From: Arcuatula senhousia
Lineage: Eukaryota; Mollusca; Bivalvia; Mytilida; Mytilidae
Assembly (NCBI GenBank): GCA_963971305.1
Contig: OZ020303.1
Coordinates: 46,054,106-46,118,105, forward strand
Direction: 5' to 3'
Length of the DNA: 64,000 nucleotides
Shown: positions 1-10,567 of the stretch, piece by piece
How the letters are laid out: each line of letters begins with the position of its first letter
How positions within the stretch are numbered: the stretch's first letter is position 1
Translations under genes and position numbers: made by a program
Notes under the pieces: generated by a model
What the model was told of the DNA's origin: nothing
What the model saw: the letters and a program-made list of their open reading frames with translations, nothing else
Database searches by the model: none

Positions 1-62
1 TTCGTTTTCATTATTTTGATGATCTTTTAGTCACTTTTAAAAAAAATATCTATATAATTAAT

Positions 63-205
63 AGTATAACTAATTCGGGGTGACGTGTCACTCGTGTCGA
101 ATAACGCTAGGGTATTCAACTCGTGCGCGGAACAAGTTCCGCGAACTTGTTGAATCCTGGCGTTATTCGATACTCGTGACATTAAAACCCCTCATTAGTT
201 ATACT
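63..205. repeat. Fold-back hairpin element (family 1)
   Basis: The 12 bases at 63-74 recur exactly as their reverse complement at 194-205, and most of the interval pairs with itself around a GC-rich centre near 128-140. It is a 143-bp imperfect palindrome with no coding capacity. A relative with the same central motif (GCGGAACAAG followed by TCCGCG) lies at 53391-53489. Most likely a non-autonomous fold-back MITE. Confidence 0.75.
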
Positions 206-208
206 ATA

Positions 209-1208
209 AGTACTTACAAAAGGAATCAGACGTGATGTCAAAACACCGTGCTTAGCAATACAACTGTCAAAATAAATACGTGTTGATACGGTAGCACTTT
301 ATCTGGATACTTTACCCGCACTAGCTCTGTTTGGGCTCTTCGACTTTCGTCGTTTTCTAATGGCTATCCTGCTTCAAAAATTAAATTCCAGGTTCTTTGA
401 TCCCTTAGTTTCCTTTATACGATGCTGTGCGGGATGTAAGATTCCGCTACATGTATCCGAGTTCTCTTCATTTAGGTTTTCTGTAGACTGAGATTGCAAA
501 AGCAATTCATACATTTGTACCTAAGTATTTGTTGAGCAAAAACTAGTGGAATAGATAACAAACTTGACTGTAACTGTCACTGTTTAAATTGTATTCCAAC
601 AACCAAGGAACAAACTGAGTAACCTTTTCTTTAAATTCTAGAGTAAATCTTTTTTTTTTCCATTTTTATATTTTATTTTTCAATTTTTTTACCGAGGGGA
701 GTGCCTCGGTTGCCTCAGTGCAAGCTACGCTACTGTTTAGTTGAAAAGTCCTACCGTTATTTCAAGTTTTTGAAACGAGATCATGGAAGAAACAACACAT
801 TTAAGTTATAAATAGTAAAAAGGCACACTTTTAATAAGGCATTCGTCACAAAATTCATAACAAAATATTGAAGAAGACCCGATATTGTAGAACTACCAAA
901 TGTTCAATAGAATATGTACCTAAAAGCTATCCGGTCTAAGCTTTTGATTAAGCCAAATAAACCCTTCAATAATATATTTAGAGAATCACAGGCGCTTGGG
1001 TCTAGGATTTTTTTTATCATCTATTGTGTGTGTATATGAATTCTGACACTCGCCATATTACTATATCCACACGGCACAGGGGCTTGGGACTTTTCTTTTA
1101 CTTAGTATATTTACTTATATTACTCTTCACAAGGGAGGACATAGAAAAATAAATTATTGTGGGGCAACATTTTTCAATGTATGATTATTACATAAAATCA
1201 TATTTATG
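209..1208. other. Non-coding AT-rich stretch
   Basis: No exon or conserved ORF was seen. Two near-identical 15-base motifs (CACAGGSGCTTGGG type) lie in the same orientation at about 987-1000 and 1075-1088. The same motif pair occurs inverted near 45522-45601, so this is probably a degraded repeat. The rest is T-rich with nothing recognisable. Confidence 0.5.
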
Positions 1209-1218
1209 TCGTCTTCTT

Positions 1219-1510
1219 TAGAAGCGTCAAGTTGGTTACTTATTCCCTATTTCTTATTCCTTATTGAATAAGGAATAAGTAACTTATTTTCAAAAGCCCT
1301 TAATAGGGAATAAGTAACTGGTTACTAATTCCCTATTCCATATTCCTTATTTAAGTAAGGAATAAGAAACTGGTTATTTTTTTCTTATTTTCAAAAGCAC
1401 TAAATAGGGAATAAGTAACTGGTTACTAATTCCCTATTTTTTTATTTATTCTTTTTTCCCGAAATGTAAAATATTAAATTAGTAATTGGTTACTTATTTC
1501 TTATTGTATA
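1219..1510. repeat. Left inverted terminus: short-motif tandem array
   Basis: Repeated units built from GTAACTGGTTACTTATTCCC, a CCTATT stretch and ATTCCTTATT. The unit is itself partly palindromic (AGTAAC..GGTTACT), so the array can fold internally as well as with the right terminus at 5041-5533. Confidence 0.75.
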
Positions 1511-1540
1511 TACGAAAAGAAACAATAACTCCCCCAAGTT

Positions 1541-2183
1541 CTCCCCCTGTGGAAAAATCACCAAGCTTGTAGTCCCAATGGAACTGGGTTACTTTTGAAG
1601 GAGGGTCCATGGGGTCCACAACCTATTTGGTAAATATTCTCACCTTTTTCTGGTTTGTAAGAAATCCGGATCCCCAAAAGTGTTAATTAAGCCTAGGGAT
1701 AAAGGTTCTCCCTTCCTGTGGAAAAAATCCCCAAGCTTGTAGTTCCAATGGAACTGGGCTGATTTTGAAGGAGGGTCCATGGGGTCCACAACCTTTATGT
1801 TCAATATCCTAACCATTTTCTGGTTTGTAAGAAATCCCGGCCCGAAGAGAGTATGAATTATGCCTAGGGGCATAGGTTCTTCCTACTGTGGAAAAATCCC
1901 AAAGCTTGCAGTCTCAATGGGACTGGGCTGATTTTGAAGGTAGGTCCATGTGGTCCACAACCTATATGGTCAATATCCGTACCATTTTCTGGTTTGTAAG
2001 AAATCCGAGTCCTAATAAGTGTAAATATCCTTAGGGGTAGGCTTACAGTCCCAATAGGACTGGGCTGATTTTGACGGTAGGTCCATTAGGTCCACAACCT
2101 ATATGGTCAATATCCTTACCATTTTTTGGTTTGTAAGAAATCCGGGTCCAAAAAGTGTTCATTTAGCCTAGGGGTAAAATTAG
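1541..2183. repeat. Tandem array, about 170-bp unit, four copies
   Basis: Units starting TGTGGAAAAA lie at 1548, 1717 and 1887 (period 169-170). A fourth, internally shortened unit starts near 2041. Shared blocks include TCCCAATGGAACTGGGCTG, GGGTCCATGGGGTCCACAAC and TTCTGGTTTGTAAGAAATCC. No coding function is apparent. The open frame on the minus strand across 1640-1873 is a by-product of the repeat. Confidence 0.85.
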
Positions 2184-2199
2184 CATATTGTTTTTGTAT

Positions 2200-2360
2200 T
2201 TAGTCAATAAATGTTCTTCTTATATTATTATCAATTTGACAATGAAAGAAGAAATGAGCTTCATCATCAATTATTTTCCATGATTTACAAAGTCTTTGTT
2301 CTCTTGGTATATTCTTGTATCTTCCCAGTTCGATCTCTAGATTATGGTCACTAATACGTA
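2200..2360 (-). pseudogene. LINE ORF2 C-terminal end fragment
   Basis: Reading the minus strand gives SDHNLEIELGRYKNIPREQR, then LCKSWKIIDDEAHFFFHC. This is the Cys/His-containing C-terminal signature found downstream of the RT in many animal LINEs. It is separated from the 2764-3066 frame by stops. Confidence 0.7.
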
Positions 2361-2763
2361 GTTTGGTAAGTATTTTTCTACTATTAAAGTTTTGAAGGTT
2401 TAAGTAATCTGAAACATTAACATCAGACTTTAACTTGCTGTAAAGGTATAATTTCGAGGAAGCATCAAAGCTAGATATTTTGTTTATTATAAGTTCATTA
2501 TATTTCTCTTTAATAGTTTTTTTTTTTGCTTTCTCTTTTTATGTGTAACTTATTAATTTCCTTAAAACTTTTATTGTCATTCTCAAAATTTCATAATCTA
2601 TTTCAAATTCCGTCATAACAGATCTAGCAAAGCTATACCAAGTATACACACCATTTGTGTGGAGATTTTTATTCAAATAGAGTGCTTCTTTAACAAGAGG
2701 GTTTATATGACCCCTTTATATCGATACAGTTTAGTCTAGAAAAGTAGCAAATAACTTGTGTTT

Positions 2764-3066
2764 TTATAAAAAAGGATCTAGTGGTAATCTACCAAGTTCA
2801 GGTTTTGCAGCAATATCACATGCTGTTTTTCTTACACCCAAAACAATTTTACAAGATTTATTGTGTACTTTTTCAAAAGCAGGCTTATCAGAAAATGATA
2901 GTATATCAACATTTTTTCCACTTACATTAGATCTTTGAAGTGCTTTATACATTGAGAAATAATCATCCATATACCAGATCTCACTGTTATATAAAATTAT
3001 AGGTCTGATTAAATTGTCAAATAATTTACATGACTGTTCTACTGGTGTATGTTTTAAGTTTGACAT
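2764..3066 (-). pseudogene. LINE ORF2 post-RT fragment (100 aa)
   Basis: Contains IRPIILYNSEIW, the usual 'LYGSEIW' block after the RT thumb, followed by KVHNKSCKIVLGV and ELGRLPL. The frame is open for 100 codons only. It belongs to the same remnant as its neighbours on the minus strand. Confidence 0.8.
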
Positions 3067-3124
3067 ATACTTTTTAATAGAGAATAGTGCTTTTAATCCC
3101 TTTTTAAAAAGTTCCTGAGATGAC

Positions 3125-3616
3125 CTAAATTTTTCCTGAATGACATATAATAATGCCTAGGAAGTTAAATTCCTTCACTTCATTTAATATACTATTTTTA
3201 TAACAAAAATTATTAGAGGTCAAACTTGCCTTTGAGTTCTTTTGGAAAACAATAATTTCAGTTTTACTTGTATTGATTGTTAATTGCCATTTATGACAAT
3301 ACAGTTCCAACTTATTAAGTGCTGGCTGTAATCCTGAGGCTGTTTCTGATAAAATTATAAGATCATCTGCTAAGCTTAATGTACTAAGATATGTACTATC
3401 TAAACATACAGGATCACAATGGTTATCAAATTCTGAATGCAAGTCATTAATGAAACAATTAAACAATGTGGGACTCAAGCTATCACCTTGCTTTACACCT
3501 CTTTTGATTTGAAAATAGTCTGTAAAAGTGTTTTCAATTTTAATTAAAGACTGGCATGATTTATACATATCTTTAATAATGCTAAAAAGTTTAATGCCAT
3601 CATTGTTTTCCTGCAA
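3125..3616 (-). pseudogene. LINE reverse transcriptase palm fragment (163 aa)
   Basis: RT motifs in order: KRGVKQGDSLSPTLFNCFIN, then the catalytic box as LADDLIIL (most families have Tyr or Phe before ADD), the primer-grip region NTSKTEI, then FNFLGI. This fragment starts inside the RT; the upstream half is on the other side of the MITE at 3729-4126. Confidence 0.85.
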
Positions 3617-3728
3617 TTTATACAGGAGTCCATCATGCTACACTGTATCAAAGGCACGTCTTAAATCAACAAAACAAGAAAATATTTTTGTCTTTTTTTT
3701 GTTAAATACTTGGTTATTAAAGATTTTA

Positions 3729-4126
3729 ATAATATGGAGTAGGCATTGCCTAAATGCGAGCATAGCTAAAAGGAACTACGTTTTGTTTATAAAATGTATT
3801 TGGGGCGAGATGGTATGGGGCGATTAAGCTTCGAGACACGTTAGTTTCGTACGTGCATATAAACAAGACGAAACGAGCAGCTTATGTGTATTTATTATTT
3901 TAAGAATATTATTTTCTTGTAAGAAGCGCAATTTATTATTTTTTTAAGCATTATTTCTTTTCTTATAAATTATTTTAACATTCACTCCGGTCCTGTAAAA
4001 ATAATAACCCTTTCCGGACCATAAAAAATCTAAACCAGCATTAGCAAATTTCTCGCGGAAACAAATACCGTAGAGCTCTCCGCTCGAGCGGGCACTTCGT
4101 GCCCGCTTGCGAGCTTTGCTCGCTAT
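3729..4126 (-). mobile_element. MITE inserted in the LINE RT (copy 1)
   Basis: About 398 bp, matched along its length by the opposite-strand copy at 24945-25329. Both carry GCGAGCATAGCT-type inverted motifs near the ends, a run of small palindromes (GCTCGAGC, AGAGCTCT, GGCACGAAGTGCC) at one end, and a block ending in GCCTACTCCATATTAT at the other. It splits the LINE reading frame directly after the RT motif TTDSIFI, so it is younger than the LINE. The apparent LINE-MITE fusion ORF at 3944-4204 is a product of this insertion. Confidence 0.8.
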
Positions 4127-4204
4127 AAATATACTATCAGTGGTTCTGTGATCGACTCTAAAACCGAATTGTTGATTTGCAAATTTATCTGAATAAAAAA
4201 TCAA
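4127..4204 (-). pseudogene. LINE RT fragment upstream of the MITE
   Basis: Short open frame with FANQQFGFRVDHRTTDSIFI, the RT block just before the first catalytic aspartate region. The intact LINE at the right edge has the equivalent sequence near 63830-63875. The frame then runs into MITE sequence. Confidence 0.8.
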
Positions 4205-4360
4205 CTAATCTAACATTAATTACTGCACTAAACAGTTTTGTCAAGCAGTTTTGTAGGGAAATACCCCTGTAATTATCAATATTATTTTCATCCCCTGATT
4301 TATGTATAAGTATTATAAAAGACTTTCTCCAACTAGTTGGATATTTTCCTGAGTCCAAAA

Positions 4361-4813
4361 TTAAATTAAAAGTTTAATAATAAATTTGCTAGTAACAATA
4401 GTACTATATTTAATAATCTCATAAGAAATTTTATCAGGTCCAGCACTTTCCCCTGTGTTTAATTTTTTAATACATCTATTTAATTTAGTTAAGTTAAATG
4501 GACTATCTGTAACTTCATTAAATGAAGGATATCTGTTTGACTCAGATTCAACTTTTTCTTTAAAGTTCTTATCAAACTCAAGGGTGTCCCCTTGTGTTTT
4601 AAAATGGTTTGTTAAATCATCAAAACCAGCTTGAAGTTCTATTGTTTTATTAGAATCTTCATATTTAAGAGACTTTAAAAGTTTCCAGTATTGCTTAGGA
4701 TCAGTGTCTCTTAATGTGATAAGTTTATTAAATATTTCTTTTCTATATTTTTCTGTTTTTCTTTTAATAATTTTTTTACATTCTTTTAAACATTTAAGAA
4801 ACCTTGTCCTCAA
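4361..4813 (-). pseudogene. LINE ORF2 linker and start of RT (150 aa)
   Basis: Basic linker (CKKIIKRKTEKYRKEIF), then DPKQYWKLLKSLK, NEVTDSPFNL and LNTGESAGPDKISYEIIKYS. This is the region that precedes and opens the RT fingers in CR1/jockey-type ORF2. The endonuclease domain that should precede it is absent, consistent with 5' truncation. Confidence 0.85.
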
Positions 4814-4899
4814 ATCTTGATTATATACAACTTTAAAGCCCCTATTTAAATTGAATCAATTGAATCAATAAGTTCAATAACTATGACAACCCGACAAAC

Positions 4900-5045
4900 A
4901 GACAAACGTTTTGAATCACATGTGCCAATTAACAAATGTACTAAGTTTGATTGCAAATGAACTATGGCGTCAGAGCAATTAACGTTTGAAAAAGTTTACG
5001 AACGACGGACGCAAAGTGATGGCAATAGCTTACCTGACCCGAAGG
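4900..5045 (+). repeat. Terminal fragment of the 54-56 kb MITE family
   Basis: The stretch TTAACGTTTGAAAAAGTTTA, then a GACGGACG motif, AGTGATGGCAATAGCT and ACCTGACCCGAAG, matches the right end of the array at 55785-55875. Confidence 0.65.
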
Positions 5046-5533
5046 AATAAGGAATAAGTAACAGTAACTTAATTCCTATTCAGTGTATTGAGAATAGGGA
5101 ATAAGTAGACAGATACTTATTCCCTATTTAGTGTTCTGGAAAATAAGGAATTGCGAGATGGAATAAAATAATAATAATTATTTTAAAAAATAATGGTGTT
5201 TCGAAAATCAAGTTGAAAAGAAAGGGAATGTGGAATTAGTAGCCAGTTACTTAATCCCTATTCAAATTAGGAATAAGGAATAGGGAATAAGTAACCAGTA
5301 ACTTATTCCCTATTTAGTGCTTTTTAGAATAAGGAATAAGTAACCAGTTACTTATTCCTCATTTAAATTAGGAATAAGGAATAGGGAATAAGTAACCAGT
5401 TACTTATTCCCTATTTAGTGCTTTTTAGAATAAGAAATAAGTAACCAGTTACATGTACTTATTCCCTATTAAGCGCTTTTTAGATTTAAATAAGGAATAA
5501 GGAATAGGGAATAAGTAACCAACTTGACGCTCC
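5041..5533. repeat. Right inverted terminus: short-motif tandem array
   Basis: The array is the inverse of 1219-1510 and longer. Repeats of AATAGGGAATAAGTAACCAG and TTACTTATTCCCTATTTAGT alternate with TGCTTTTTAGAATAAGGAA spacers, at least four units. It ends in CCAACTTGACGCTCC next to the target duplication. Confidence 0.8.
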
Positions 5534-5699
5534 TCGTCTTCTTACCTACATGTATATCGATAGTCTGATATTAAGCTACAAAGTGATGAATAAACTGTTC
5601 CCATTTGCAGATTATTACTAGATCAGCAGGCAAATTTACAAAATGGTAGTTGAAATTGAAGTATTTCATCCATATCGGGGTAAATAAAACTTAATTTCA

Positions 5700-5740
5700 T
5701 TTGCCTCAAAAACAAAATGTTTTGCGTTGAAGTTTCAGAT
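5700..5740 (-). pseudogene. Possible stalk-exon remnant of receptor C
   Basis: On the minus strand the bases GAAACTTCAACGCAAAAC resemble the start of the stalk exon of receptor A (33380-33444; AAAACTTCAATACAAACC). The acceptor AG seen in A is not at the same place, and no good donor was found. It may be a decayed exon. Its position, 3' of the WSC exon, fits. Confidence 0.3.
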
Positions 5741-5837
5741 AACTCTTTTGAAAGATTTTTTGAGTCTTGTAGTTTAAGGAAATTAAGAAAGACTGCGTTT
5801 CTTGTGATGTTATGTATGAATATTTGTATATGTGTAC

Positions 5838-6089
5838 CAGCAGAATAAACTGAAACTTTTAATTTTCCATCACCACACAATATCCTTGGATTCTCGCTGC
5901 ATGTTGAAGCGTTGCATCGCTTCCATATACTATAATCGCCTTCCCCTTTTAGACAATAGCAAGTATTGCGTTGAATTCCAAGGAACGAATAAAAGTTACC
6001 ACTAGTACATATGTTGTAACAGTCAAACAATGTCATGGGTTTTGTTTTAGAAGTCTTATTATACACATGTTTCACCAACTCGTAACAAC
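5838..6089 (-). CDS. Receptor C, WSC-domain exon (252 nt, phase 1-1)
   Basis: Extracellular WSC-type cysteine-rich module, a domain associated with carbohydrate binding in yeast Wsc proteins, Kremen and polycystin-1. The exon starts after a T-rich tract ending CATACAG at 6090 and ends at CTG|GTACAC (5838/5837). All eight WSC cysteines are visible: the first split Gly-Cys, FDC, NIC, NTCYC (two), KRC, STC and ILCGDG. Other conserved pieces are MTLFDCYNIC, FLGIQ and SVY near the end. 252 nt is 84 codons and keeps phase 1 on both sides, matching its neighbours. A paralogous exon lies at 33755-34009. The track-like ORF extending to 5623 runs past the donor and is not real beyond it. The WSC call is confident; the ligand is unknown. 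Confidence 0.8.
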
Positions 6090-6797
6090 CTGTATGCCAG
6101 AAAAAAAAATCTTGTTAAGTCTCGTAAGAGTATCCATTTGTAAGGTGAAGTGTTATTTTGTGTTTTTAAAAAAATAACAAATCATGAAACGTTCGATTAA
6201 ATGTCCAGAACATTTGAGCGAATTGGTCCTAAATTTGAACAAGAGAAAAATCTACATTCGAGCGAAAAATAAAGGGCGGATTCTACCTGAACAAAAATAA
6301 ATACATTTGAGCAGATTTACCAGTAAGCTTAAATAGATTTTTTACAGAATATAGTATGTTAAAGATAAATATTTCTTTTTCCTATTCATTCAAATGTATA
6401 TGTAAAAACGCATAATGTATGTGAAAAAGAAAAAAAAATGTCAACAGAGTGTTAGGTTTTTCTATTCAAAATTATAATTAAATCATATATATCTGCTTTA
6501 ATGTAGGGTAAATCCTCCGCTAAAATGTCGGTAGACTCTTTAACTAGGTGCGAGGATATAAATAGTTTTGTTTTGTAACGTGAATATATATCTAACGAAT
6601 ATCAAACCAAAGTTTTCTTTTGTTTAATATTCATTAAGGATTCGTTCCCGGTACTCTATTTTTAAGACGAATATCAAATGATATTCAAAATGTACCGTTT
6701 GATATTCTAAAGAATCAGATTAACTTAACATAGGTCTGATTTTTTGTGGGTTATGTCATATACACTCATTCCACATCTCATCATTCTTTAATTATAC
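6090..6797 (-). other. Receptor C intron (708 nt)
   Basis: AT-rich intron between the lectin-like and WSC exons, beginning GTATAA and ending in a polypyrimidine tract and CAG on the minus strand. No repeat family was recognised inside. Confidence 0.6.
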
Positions 6798-6971
6798 CTT
6801 GATATTCCATCCATTTTGTATAATTCAAATATGCTCCAATCCAAACCAAAGTCTCGGAACCAGTTACATCTTTCATCATGTCAAGCTGGCTGTCATTGTA
6901 AGTCTTCGCGGGGGTACAAGGCAAAGTAGTCCCATTGTATGTCTCCTGTGTGCGATATAAACTGCCTGTGG
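6798..6971 (-). CDS. Receptor C, lectin-like exon (174 nt, phase 1-1)
   Basis: Exon between AAAG..TTTCAG at 6972 and CAAG|GTATAA at 6798. With the preceding phase-1 G it reads ATGSLYRTQETYNGT, then TLPCTPAKTYNDSQL, and ends VWIGAYLNYTKWMEYQ. The VWIG..LNYTKW block resembles the WIG core of C-type lectin domains, but only one cysteine is present and the length (58 aa) is about half of a normal CTLD. I therefore call it lectin-like rather than a CTLD. 174 nt preserves phase. A decayed homologue lies at 36195-36280, in the same position of receptor A. NGT and NYT are N-glycosylation sequons. Confidence 0.7.
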
Positions 6972-8800
6972 CTGAAAGAGGTATCAGTTGTGAAGCTAAC
7001 CAACGATTGAAAACAAGTCAAAATTTGAATTAAAAACAACATTCCTATATATCAAATGAAATCAGAGAACTGCAATAAATATAACCAGCACAAGAGACCT
7101 TTGGAGACTAAAATATTATTTTAAATGCTAAGCCATAAAGCTGTTACTTGCATGTGAACATAACATATTCTAATGTAAGAAAGAAGCAAAATGTACTCAT
7201 GGGGTGATCGATTTTCATAAAGACAAATTCAGTTAAAAATTTAATCCCCCCCAAAAAAAAACCATGCAACACAAAAAAAACACATTACAACCATTCTGCA
7301 ACCAGCAGCATAAAATGGAAGAGTGAGCATTTACAAGAGTTGTCCTCCATTACGCGGAAGGTATTTCAATGAATGGGAAAAAATAAGGTTTTAATCTTTA
7401 AAAAAATATTCAGAGGGCTTAGCACACCCTTTTTAATCAGGAAAACATGTAATATACCTTTTTCAAAATAATTATATTTTACATTTGGACATTTTTTGAC
7501 AATTTAAAAAAATAAAACTTATTTTCCATACAGTAACTAGTATGAAATACCTTCTGGAAAGACAAGATAACCCTGCAAATTGGAGATAACTCACAATATA
7601 CCAAAATAGGGAATATAACGCTCGTCACGTTGTCAACGACCAATTTATTGTGTGTCAAATTCGATAAAAGGACGACAATATTTAACATCTTTGTCAAACC
7701 AGCATCTGTGCTCTTATGAGAGATAGAAATCTTTATGCCAACAATCACTTAAAATTCCTAGAATGCAGACACCAACCGGGGAGCAACATAACCCTGGGTT
7801 AGCAATTAGCCTGTCAGAAGATCATGTTAATACATGTATAATAGATTGGATTATTCACCGAGTTAATCAATGATTTCGGACCTCTTAATATAAATCCTAC
7901 ATATAAGACTGGGAAACTTAGACTCCACCAAACCTTGTGCATAAAATGAGTAATCAATCAACGAGTACCATTTTTACTTTTTATGTCATAAATTTCATTC
8001 TTCAGTGACCTTTGGTCCTTTTTATAATTTAGGAAACTGAAGGATGTCAATAGGAAATAATCTTTATAATGATTTTAAAACAAATGTTCAATTATTGCAG
8101 TGTAATATTAGATTTTTTAAAAATGTTAATGTACTATGTACCGTAACGGGAAGTACAGTGTATGTGAAAGACATATCTTAACAAAATAAAATTCTTCTGT
8201 TTTAAAAAAAATATATACCTAACAGCAAAATAACTGAACAATAATAATGAACATTTTAGCATTAATGCAAACTACTATGGTCCTGACTTGGAAGAGGCAT
8301 TGAAAAGAAGGTATTGCACAAATTGGATGAATTGCATAAATACAAGAAGTCCAAGATAATTTGTTTAATGTATGAACTTTTTGAGGTAGAGCTTTTCTTT
8401 GAATTTATAACCTTCCGTTCAATATAAAATTGTTCTTCTGGTGTGCTTTCTTCCTAAATTTAAGGATAATTGATTAACTGTTCTTTTAAATCAATGCCTC
8501 TTTAAAATATAACCCACCGTTCTACCGAATCAAGACCATTGCGATTTCTGATTTTTTCGGATTATCTCTGACTTGTCTTTTCTTTTTGAACATTTAAATC
8601 TGGCGATTCCAGTTCTGTATTTTTGTTATTACCCTTAATTTAAAAAATATTCAATGTTTGTTAGGCACCTATCCAAAATGTGAAAATCTATTGTCACAAT
8701 ATTCTTAAATTTATCTTAATGTTTAATCCCTATTGCAAGGAACTTGTAAGATAATACAAATAATTTATATCATGCTTGTTTAACAAAAAAATAAACTAAC
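6972..8800 (-). other. Receptor C first visible intron (1829 nt)
   Basis: It starts GTTAGT after the signal exon and ends TTTCAG before the lectin-like exon. It contains a Penelope-like 3' fragment (7615-7748) and a decayed MITE with GATTATTCAC/TGAGTAATC ends (about 7850-7955) related to 27228-27352. No further exon was seen. Confidence 0.55.
7615..7748 (-). pseudogene. Penelope-like RT 3' fragment
   Basis: Minus-strand reading gives GIKISISHKSTDAG followed by NIVVLLSNLTHNK, similar to the end of the larger RT remnant at 34380-34440 (GISISQMSTDVGF and downstream). It is a short fossil within an intron. Confidence 0.5.
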
Positions 8801-8870
8801 CTTGGCCTTTAATCTTCTTTAAATTCACCATGATTATAAGAAGCCCAAGATGTAAAATATTCAGTTGCAT
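8801..8870 (-). CDS. Receptor C, signal-peptide exon (70 nt, ends phase 1)
   Basis: ATG at 8870 opens a 23-codon frame whose core LNILHLGLLIIMV is hydrophobic, then basic residues (LKKIKG), ending CAA G|GTTAGT. Length and phase are identical to the signal exon of receptor A (37613-37682), which is the main argument for it. The hydrophobic core is shorter than in A. It starts the minus-strand gene that continues at 6971 and 6089. The promoter is not recognisable upstream. Confidence 0.65.
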
Positions 8871-10239
8871 TTTAACTTCGTGCAAAAACGTTTACAATTA
8901 ACAAGGAAATACATGTACAGTTTCTGAAGTTAGATTTCAGTCTTTCTTGTTTTATATATTAATAACTGACTGAAACCACTTCCTTGTGAAAAAGTCTTTC
9001 TACATTAATGTAAATTGTAAATATAATACACAAAACACTTAAGATTTCGTACATGTAAGCTCGGGGTATAAAAACAAATGACAAGCAACCATGGAGTCCT
9101 TTTTTCACATCTTTAAACAGGTTGGGTGTAATAGTTCATGTGCACTACATAGCTCATTTGATGTTTTTTAGTATCAAATGTACTATATTTTTCATGAAGG
9201 AAAAACATTTTTTTTTATTGTCGCATAATGGTATGCTTTGCTGATCATTTTTTTGTAAAGAAACAAGATAGTTATTTCAAATTGTTTTTTTCTTTTAGGC
9301 ACAGTCGTTAAAATTTGCAAATTTTCGTAGTATCGATTAGGAAATCCAAACATTTTTCAGACCATCATATTTTTCAAAAAATGTTGAACATAACATGGAC
9401 AAATGCGAACAAAAGATTCAAAGCAAAAAAGCGAAAAAAATTACTACATGAAAAATATAGTTCACTTGATCAAATGAGCTATAAATTGCAGATGAGCTAT
9501 TACATCCAACCTTTTAAATTTCATAAGAGCGTCATCCTGGTTTGTCCACTTTTTAGGAGCAAATAAAAACATAAGGTTGTTTTTGGAAATTATAGTTTTT
9601 TTTTCTTGAAAAATATAGTCTAATTTTTTTTCACATATATTTTAAAACACAAAAGTGTTAAAAATGTTTGGCATTAATGGCATAGAGTGTACTAAAGTCG
9701 AATATTGTACATAAATATAAAAAAGTAATATTTTAAATGAAACCAAAAAATAGATTGTATTATAAAAAAATTACTTGTATACTTATAAAACACTGACAAT
9801 ATTATTATTTCAAGATTCAGGGGCCTTACTTTTGTAGCTTTATAACATTAGGAGACATCTAAACAGCCTGCTGAACCAGATTATAGTCCTAGGTCAAGCA
9901 TTTGTACATTTTATCATATTAAGGGGTAAATGATAAGCATTGCTTATGTCACACTTTTTTCAAAAGATAGGATTGAATAATTTAGCGTACGTGATTGCGA
10001 CATTTTTCCAAAGCCTGTATACCACTTTGTGTTTTAGTCAGGTTTTCCTCATTTTAGCCCGATGACAAAGTGCGTGACCAGATATCAATTCATGAATATG
10101 ACAATGATGCCTTTAGGGCCTTGGCCTTTTAGTCACAAACTTGCACGGGTCAAAGAAAATTTTTAAGAAATCTTCAATATCACTGTTGATATCATTATCT
10201 ATAAAAATTGTACATCTATAGCTAAAAAGAAATTCTATC
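8871..10239. other. Upstream region of receptor C, no gene seen
   Basis: AT-rich intergenic sequence. The 83-codon plus-strand frame at 9315-9566 is lysine-rich and low complexity with no family resemblance, and I do not call it. No clear promoter motif was found. Confidence 0.5.
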
Positions 10240-10346
10240 TACCATCAAGTTTGACGACATATGCTAAGTGATCCAAACAACTCCACTAAGTTTTTTTTGC
10301 AAAGGAGCACAACAAATCCAATTAAATGTCATTTAGTATTAATGAC
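10240..10346 (-). repeat. Ngaro-like B2 split direct repeat
   Basis: About 107 bp, starting TACCATCAAGTTTGACGACA and ending TTAATGAC on the plus strand; near-identical to B1 at 10855-10958. Differences are a shorter T run and two substitutions. It is taken as the 3' end of the element. Confidence 0.85.
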
Positions 10347-10567
10347 GAAATTAAAACACATATAAAACATCCAAATATGTACAGGAAAACATATGATATT
10401 ACAAAATACAAAGAAACTCTTTCTGAAACATTTTTGTAAAGATTGAGCTCCGAACCAAAAAAGGTATGGCCTGAAAAAATAGCCATCAAACAATTAACTA
10501 CAAAAATGTATTAAAAAAATAACATTATACTAAGAAATTGAAAAGGAGGCAAAGGGGTTGGCGGTGG

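Larger units (their letters stand above)
2184..4850 (-). mobile_element. 5'-truncated LINE (CR1/jockey-like), degenerate
   Basis: Remnant of ORF2 of a non-LTR retrotransposon, read right to left. It holds the linker before the RT, RT motifs and the C-terminal end of ORF2, with the endonuclease domain missing. It is from the same clade as the intact LINE at 59-64 kb: both carry NEVTDSP followed by an (S/A)AGPD block and FGFR..H.TTDSIFI. It is interrupted by a 398-bp MITE (3729-4126) and several frame breaks. The 3' end abuts the 170-bp array. Confidence 0.85.
1209..5543. mobile_element. Foldback/MULE-like composite element with 9-10 bp TSD
   Basis: The sequence TCGTCTTCTT at 1209-1218 recurs directly at 5534-5543. 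Just inside lie inverted termini: a GAAGCGTCAAGTTGG-type sequence at 1221-1235 and its reverse complement at 5519-5533. Both ends continue into inverted arrays of a short motif (GGTTACTTATTCCCTATT and variants). Long inverted termini made of tandem repeats, plus a 9-bp class TSD, are known for Foldback and Mutator-like elements, so I infer that class. The interior is passenger DNA: a 170-bp repeat array, a LINE fragment and a MITE fragment. No transposase is visible, so it is non-autonomous. It lies immediately 3' of the last visible exons of receptor C. Confidence 0.6.

Noticed and set aside
3944..4204. Apparent fusion protein of RT and a conserved unknown segment
   Set aside because: The second half is MITE sequence (also translated at 24833-25114 on the other strand); the fusion is accidental.
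1219..5533. CRISPR-like regularly spaced short repeats
   Set aside because: Repeats are imperfect, inverted between the two ends and without uniform spacers; the context is a eukaryotic transposon.
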